This document shows, in pieces, positions 57,639 through 64,000 of a DNA stretch of 64,000 bases. Location: positions 1 to 64,000 of the forward strand of contig WION01000283.1 of NCBI GenBank assembly GCA_015039365.1. Direction: 5' to 3'. Below the pieces are notes generated by a model. That model was not told where the DNA came from and searched no databases. It saw nothing but the letters and a program-made list of their open reading frames with translations. The position numbers were made by a program, and so were the translations under genes. How positions within the stretch are numbered: the stretch's first letter is position 1; every line of letters begins with the position of its first letter. Origin of the DNA: Amanita rubescens (lineage: Eukaryota; Basidiomycota; Agaricomycetes; Agaricales; Amanitaceae).

Positions 57639-58824
57639 CTAAGGCTGAGCTGCCGATTTTTCCCTGTCGTTGGCCTTCTCTTTTTCCTTGTCTGTGGGGC
57701 TTGGATTAACGCTGAACACGCTAAGCAGCGAGTGTCAGATGGCAGAACGGAAATATACGAAACAGACATACCTGCTTGTATTGCTTCCCGATACTCCCTC
57801 ATACTCTTGACGGAACCCGTTGATCTTGGTCTCGAACTCAGGTTTGCTGCCATCTTCCTCACCATAATCAATAACGAAATCCTCGCATTTGCGTATGAAT
57901 ATGTTAAGTCTATCAGCGAGGCGTATAGACCGTTCCGGCTCTTGATCAGCTCTCACTTTCGTTAGGAAAGCGCCTGCCAACGTGGACAATATACCTTGAC
58001 ATATTTTTAGATTACCGAAAATATTCGCACGTGGACGTGACTCTCACCAAGTATCGTCGTCGCAATTCCCAACTGAGAACGTCCATGGTTAGCCAATGTT
58101 TCTTCAATCGACTTGTATAACTTACATTCTTACCGTCCAAACGTATGGCAGATGCGCCCGTCGTCATCGCACCCAAAAAAACTGAAATGCCTGCGACGAA
58201 ATTGATACCCCATTTCGCGCCGTTGGCCGTTTTATTGCACCAGTCTCTCTTCTTCTTGGCTTCGATAACCAGTGATTGTAGACGAGCCTTGACTTTCGGT
58301 CGGAGAGAAGGAGAGCCCTATCAAGCGCGTGAGTCACTTCGAATTACCAAATTACTACTCATTGTCCTTTCATAAAAGAAACTTACAATTTGTTCTACTT
58401 GAATTCCTGGATATCGACTCGAATCAACATGGTAAGTTGATCGACGCGCGGAATCGCCCGTTCTCGGCCTGGCATGCACGCGTTCAGTGCTGCCTATTCG
58501 CAACAATGGGTACCGATTGGGCCCCTCTCCCCAATGTGGACTAGAAGGCGCCATGGCCTCGTATCCAGGCCTCTCTGCATACCCGTGGGGCTGGTCCGAT
58601 GTCTGACGCGCGACGGGCATGGGAGCCTGCAACGGTCGAGATTCTGTGAGAGGGGCCCGTTGGGGTGAGCCTCGCGGCGTTTCCACAGTTAAGAGTGGAT
58701 ATTGTTGCGCTTCTGGCGACGTGGCATTCACAGCTTGTTCACTTGAGGTGCTGGACTCATGTTGTTCGGATTCGATGCTGGCTTCGGCTGGTTTCCTAGT
58801 TTCCGGGGTTTGCTGAGGGTCCAT
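57639..58824 (-). CDS. SLATT-domain two-transmembrane protein, copy II
   Basis: Exons 58824..58387, 58317..58126, 58072..58048, 57994..57772 and 57720..57639 give 319 residues. The disordered leader (1-146) is Glu/Ser/Pro-rich. The SLATT part reads KVKARLQSLVIEAKKKRDWC then NKTANGAKWG, first membrane segment INFVAGISVFLGAMTTGASA, second LGIATTILGILSTLAGAFLT, then a tail with FIRKCEDFVIDYGEE. Exon phases and the 25-nt third exon are identical to copy I, so the genes are paralogues. The last exon is longer here and ends in a Lys/Glu-rich tail. It lies 850 bases downstream of the start of NLR copy II, on the same strand. Function as a membrane effector is inferred from the family. Confidence 0.85.
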
Positions 58825-59448
58825 TACTGTCCCTGATGTTCACACCGGTATCACGGAAGCGAAGGGGAGAGGGAAAGAATTGTAAAGACCGTAATCCCGT
58901 GAAATTTAAGCAGGACGGGCCGTAATCGCGCCCAGAGGTGCGTTCTAGTTATTATATGAAAGACATGTCAATAAACTTGACAGCTTGAACGGATGCGAAC
59001 AACACCGCACGATGGCTCCAGGTCTCACCCACGCAATTTATTCAATGGGTGTCATCTTGGGCGAGGGAAAACATCGCATTCCAATGATTCGTGCCCGGAT
59101 GATCGTATGCGGCGTACGGGCGTGTGAGCCTCGTGCCTAGTCTAACCTCCGATATAAACATCAGTACAAGAAGGGCGTGAAGCCCTTCTTTGCTTTTGAA
59201 TAAAACTGGTGTCATATGACCATATCTACGTTAACCAATATGGTCCACTGCGCTGCATTGGGGTCATTGACATCGAGCATCAACGTAAGGCTCTCATCCT
59301 GACACTCGTAGCAGTCATGAGGAATGTATACATGCATTACGGCGCGATAGGGGTATGATAATATTATTAATCGAGCGTCCGGCTTGAGCATTATCCGGTT
59401 GTTCCAACTTTTTGGGCCGCGCTTCGATGCGTATTCTCGACATTGCCG
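58825..59448. other. spacer, no gene seen
   Basis: 5' flank of SLATT copy II and 3' flank of XRN1. Confidence 0.55.
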
Positions 59449-62400
59449 TCACATCGGTGTTTGAGATGCTGATCCTCGTCCTCTGCCACGATAACCACCT
59501 CTCATACTTCCCCGGCCACGTTCTGACTGCGCGTAATGGTTGTAATGGCTATAACCGCGACCTCCTCGAGGCTGGTATGCTCCTCGGCTTACTCCACGAT
59601 GGAACTGACCCCGTCCATAACCCGCGTATGGCGAGTTGTCCGCCTGCGGGGAAGACGCTTCAGATTTGGTCACTTCACCGCTGGACGGACGCTCAGCGGC
59701 AGCTGCGTGATGATGTGTTGCGGAACGATTATTAGCATAGGTACCGCGCGTAGCCCTATTTGGATTAGTCATGATTTGCACAGTTACTTGGGGACTAGGT
59801 CGATGCCGTCAATGATAAAAATCGCTAAAACATAACGGATAACTTACGTCGCGGCCACGTGAGGTCGGAATCCAGCCGCTGGTCGCTGTCCAGGAGGTGG
59901 TTTGACTTCTGGATAAGGTCCGGACCGGGGCTTGAATGGTTGCCGTGGTTCTTTGGGGCTGGTCCCTATGATGAACTGGCGGTCTGTCAAGTTGAGGCAT
60001 GAATTAAAGGGGACGCTTGATCCTCGGTACTGGGAACATCTATCAAGTTCATGAGATGAGAGTTCGTTGTGCTGGAACAGCAGAGCGTGACAAACCTGTC
60101 ACCCAGTGTCACGCCAGACATGAAGGGCACGTCCCAGACAACGTCTATAGACTTGGAATTCAAGCCAACAACGACACCTTTCACGGAGAGTGGGACACCT
60201 CCCGAATCTTGAACCATTATTACGCGATCTCCAAGTGCAAAATGCTGGCTTTGAAGTCGATAAATGGCATGAGATGGCTTCAGCACAGCCTGTCGTGGTA
60301 TCCCCTTGACAATGGCCTTTTTGATGCCAGCTGACGTTCTGTTAGCATTGAAGTCATTGGCTACCTTCTCAATTTCTGCCACAGTTTCCTGATCATGCAC
60401 ATTAGTAGGTTCTTGCTATAGGTATGACCTTCGCACCTTGGATAGCTGGTCGCAGAAAAGGGAAACAGGTTCAAACTCCTTGACACCTTTGCTCTTCAGC
60501 CAACTCTGTATCTCTTTTATGCGTCTGTGAGGATCAGAATCGCCAAACAGGTCTGCAACCCTAACCATCTCTATTTCAAACGAACTTGTCAGATCCTTCC
60601 CTACAGTAGGCTGAAATCGCGTACCATCACCATTGCGATCCAAAGATGCGAAGATTTCGGGGAATTTTGTCTGCACCAAGAGGTGAGAAAGAATAGTATC
60701 CACCAAGAAAATATAATACCTTATACTCGCGGATAAGGTTAATGGCTTTCTCACTGAATTCCCAGAGACGACCATTCTTTTTGGAATAACTGACAACCTT
60801 GAGCGCTTTCGCTTCAAACTTGAGACTAAGACCAAAATTCGTCTTTTGACCGTCGCTGCTGATCACCATGAAGCTAGACGTGATCTTAGATAACGCCCGC
60901 CCGGACATGCCGAGCATTTCGGCCGCCTTGAATGACGGCCAATACTGCGCGGAGACCCTGGTATCAACAACTGCCTTGAATTTTTCAATCTCGAGCTTGT
61001 CAGAAGGGTATATCTGAAACAAGAATAGTCAGGCTCCGCTCAGAGGACGTAAGATCTGGAGCTCACAGCAAGTACGACTGATAGGCTAGAATCATTCGTC
61101 GCGGATACTTGAGCAGCTACACCGTATGCATGTTCACCAAGGAAGAAGAGCTTCGTTCCCTCCGGGAATTCCTCCGAAAGGGGAGGAGCTTCTTTTTCCA
61201 TGAACCGAGGATCTTCCGAAGCGACTTTCGAAAGACACATCTGTACTGCCTGCTCAACCTCTTTTTCCTGTCCCTCATAGTCTTTCACTAATGCACCGGT
61301 TTCGAGCCTTTTCAAGCCTGAAAAGCGCATTAATAACGTATAACATTGAAAATCGATGTAAACAGACCTTTGAGAGGCCGGACATGCAATAACACCTCGA
61401 TCTCGCCAGTTATAGCACCGAGCCGCTTTGAATACGCTTGTTCTATCCTATCCGCCTTTGACTTCCATTGATGGAGGCCCTGAGGAGAATGCGGCGTTGA
61501 AATGACCTTCTTCGGTGCACCCTCTACCAGAGCCATCTTCTCATATTTGAACATAGAATCGGAAACAGCGATAACCAGACCCTCTTGCAAAAACGGCCAG
61601 CCCATAAACGTTCTTTCCCCGACCATTTCTTCAGCAATTTCCTGAGGTTTCCGGCCTTCATGCGGGTTCTCGATATGAACAACCATGGACTTATTGCGAC
61701 TTTCCGAACCATGCACATTGACTCCGTGATATGCCAGGGTAGCGGTATGTGGAAGTGTCTGGAGAGAAGGAAAGCCTGCTAATGCTTCGGCACCAAGGAA
61801 GACGCCATCACATAGGCCGGGTATCAGATGTAACCCGTCCAACGTAGGTAGGTCAAATGTCTCCATGGTACACTGACACCGATATAGAGGTGGGAAGAAC
61901 CCGGGAAGAGATGACGGATAATAAGTAGGTTCGTCTGGGTTGTAAGAAAACTTGGTGCTCGTGCCGAACGAGTTTCTACTCTTCTCTTCCTCAGTTAAGC
62001 GATGATCTCGACCTGCAAAAGTAATAAGAACCAACGATTTCGACAACACATGCAGAAACTCACCGGCCATGGCACGCAACAGCCGTGCTTCTTCTATGAA
62101 TGGAATCTTAACGATAGCCTCCCACTCCTGCTTCTTGCCGTTCATATCCAGTTCAAAATCAAGCGGATAGAAGTCCAAAATAGACGAGTTGGGGTCATAC
62201 ATGAGATCCTTGGCGACGACGTTAGTAACAAAATGAATCTGTGCAATAGAATCTTACTTGATAAGCAGTGGGAATGTGTTCCATGCTAGCAACAGGCAAT
62301 ACACCCATAAGCTGTTGAAACGGCCTAAAAGGTGTTCCGAGTTCAAATTCAAAAGTCATTTGATCGACATTGCACAGGTCTCATACAGACTTCAGTTTCT

Positions 62401-63989
62401 GACGAGACACAAAGCAAAATAAAGCTCACCTGATATACGCGGAGCATAGTGATAGTTATAGAACCAACTCCATGACGCCACGCCACTGTAATAATAATAC
62501 ATGACCCATTGTAGCCCTTCCACGTATCGGTATGCTAGATCTCCCATTGGTTTAGGATCGTCGTAGCTGATCTCTAGCTTGCTCTGCAGAAAGTATATCA
62601 GACGATGCCCAAGATTAATCTATCGATCTTACCTTATAATATTCCCGCTTCCATTCGTCCATCTTGAGCTTCACTGACTGCTCATGTCGTGCATCAAACC
62701 CTCCATCCGCATCTTCATCCATTACCGGTGCTTTTTCATACTTCTGCAATATCCGGTTGACCGCCGCACGGCTTTCTTCATCATCCTCGTCTTCCCATTC
62801 GCCTTCATCCTCGTTTGCATCTTCATCCACAACCCCATTGCCATTCTGCGTTGAATGCTGCTCTGGGGCTTCTGGTAATCTCCAAGTTACCACGTTCACA
62901 TCCTCTTCGTCATACTCATCCCATGTCAAACTTAAGTGCAATTCTTCTGCCAATCGGTCTATGAACGCTCGTTCTCGGGCCGAGAAATCATTCGGCATTG
63001 TCAAGGCAGGGTTATTGGGAGGATGGACAGAGCCTCCCCGATTTTCCAGAACAAACGCCTTAACTTCATCGAAAATTTCTCGTTGAGGCTTCGTCAGCAC
63101 TGCGTCCAAGTAAGTCGAGTAGCTTGTCAACGAATGAAAAGAAGAAATACCCAGTTTAGACCGTTTCCGGCCCATTTCCATTTCCTTGACATGCTTCGCT
63201 TGTTTTCCCTTGTACCAGTTCACATCCGCATACTCCTGCTCGAAAATCTCCCTTTCCCAAATAGCCATCTCGTTCAAAACTGATTGCAATCTTTTGGTGT
63301 TTATCGTGCCACTTTCATTTATATAACCATCTGATAAACAGTCAACCCATGCACGAATCAAAAGTGGTCAAACACACCAAGCGTTGGTAAAACCTTCTTA
63401 TACACTTCAAACAGCCGTTCTAACCCATTCTGATGTATGTGTAGATCTGGAAGATTAGGGAGGAAATCGTTTCCTACAAAAACAGCAAGTAATATGAAAT
63501 CATCGATTACACGTTCGAGACTATACTCGAACGGTAGTATATGCTCAATGTCGTGGAATTCGAGGTTAAGATACTCTCGCAAGAGCGATAAGTGTAATAG
63601 ATAAAAGTTGATTGACTCCAGACTGTTGCAAAGTGGGTTAGCACTGAAACTGGTGGTTATTACAAAGACGCACCTTGTATTTCCCTTTTTTCGAGTTGAT
63701 GGCCCAAACTTCACTTCTTCGCGCAACAGACAAAAATGAGGATCATGACTGAGGAGGCCAAGCATGATCAAATCGGCATCAAGTCCATACAGACAATGTC
63801 GAACGTTGGGATTGTAATCCGGCTGGGCGCGCGCCAGGCGAATGTACTCCATGATCTTGTGCTCTCCCTCGCCAGGTACCTCGTGACCTGATAGTACAAC
63901 CTGAATATCCCTCCAGTTGGAGTCTTCTGTTATTTTTTTGTTGACGAAATACCGCAATTGTTCTGAGAGGCGCGCCATGAACGGCGTCC
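59449..63989 (-). CDS. xrn1: 5'-3' exoribonuclease XRN1, 5' end outside the window
   Basis: Thirteen exons visible: 63989..63674, 63622..63378, 63330..62633, 62583..62430, 62379..62258, 62208..62064, 62012..61368, 61317..61067, 61013..60720, 60670..60437, 60388..60031, 59983..59848 and 59794..59449, about 1314 codons. The N-terminal ~180 residues are missing. Catalytic-domain motifs are present: [47 protein letters not shown] and [15 protein letters not shown]. The XRN1-specific segment [32 protein letters not shown] and [15 protein letters not shown] then [10 protein letters not shown] follows, then the PAZ/tudor, KOW and winged-helix-like parts. An RGG-rich, disordered C-terminus ends the protein. 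XRN1 degrades decapped mRNA in the cytoplasm. The long acidic insert near [18 protein letters not shown] is typical of fungal orthologues. Confidence 0.95.
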
Positions 63990-64000
63990 CTAAGAGATAT

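Noticed and set aside
60072..60095. 24-nt GT..AG intron candidate in XRN1
   Set aside because: Far shorter than other introns and a multiple of three; reading through it is in frame.

Overview
This window looks like a chromosome segment of a filamentous basidiomycete, most likely an Agaricomycete. The genes are split by many short introns (about 48-66 nt, GT..AG, often with a CTRAC-like branch site). Gene content fits: a 741-residue phenylalanine ammonia-lyase, an Agaricomycete-type HNH protein, NACHT-WD40 receptors of the fungal NLR/STAND class, fungal SLATT proteins, a Zn2Cys6 regulator and XRN1. Exon boundaries were derived by hand from splice signals, reading phase and family motifs. Each complete model given closes in frame from ATG to stop unless stated otherwise.

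Layout. 1-6 kb: an enoyl-reductase-like dehydrogenase (-), its decayed tandem copy (-), and an HNH-type protein (-). 6-8.3 kb: no convincing gene. 8.4-18.3 kb is the housekeeping core: a GATA-like/DUF3295 (Mks1-type) regulator (+), tRNA-Ile(AAT) (-), a DHHC palmitoyltransferase (-) and the kinetochore protein Dsn1/Mis13 (+), the last two divergently transcribed. 18.3-31 kb is an accessory zone: decayed duplicated segments, a dsn1 pseudogene fragment, two small proteins (one secreted and cysteine-rich), a proline-iminopeptidase-like hydrolase, and a three-member family of secreted two-repeat proteins (one intact, one frameshifted, one relic). 31-59 kb is a duplication-rich immune-type region: two NACHT-WD40 receptors in opposite orientation (34.8-39.0 kb + and 52.8-56.8 kb -), each near dispersed repeats and a broken dehydrogenase, plus two SLATT two-transmembrane proteins (46.6-47.7 kb + and 57.6-58.8 kb -). 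PAL (43.1-45.6 kb +) and a Zn2Cys6 regulator (48.0-51.4 kb -) lie between them. 59.4-64 kb: XRN1 (-), whose 5' end lies beyond the window.

How they may work together. The two receptors share their whole exon layout and differ mainly in WD40 repeat number (nine against seven). This is the pattern expected of fast-evolving fungal non-self recognition receptors. The neighbouring SLATT proteins are plausible membrane effectors, but a functional link is inference from proximity and domain type only.

The most unusual single observation is in the DHHC gene. The Trp codon of its DHHCPW motif can only be assembled in frame, with the family sequence, if a one-nucleotide exon lies between two 50-nt introns. 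A six-nucleotide internal exon in the Zn2Cys6 gene completes the zinc cluster in a similar way.
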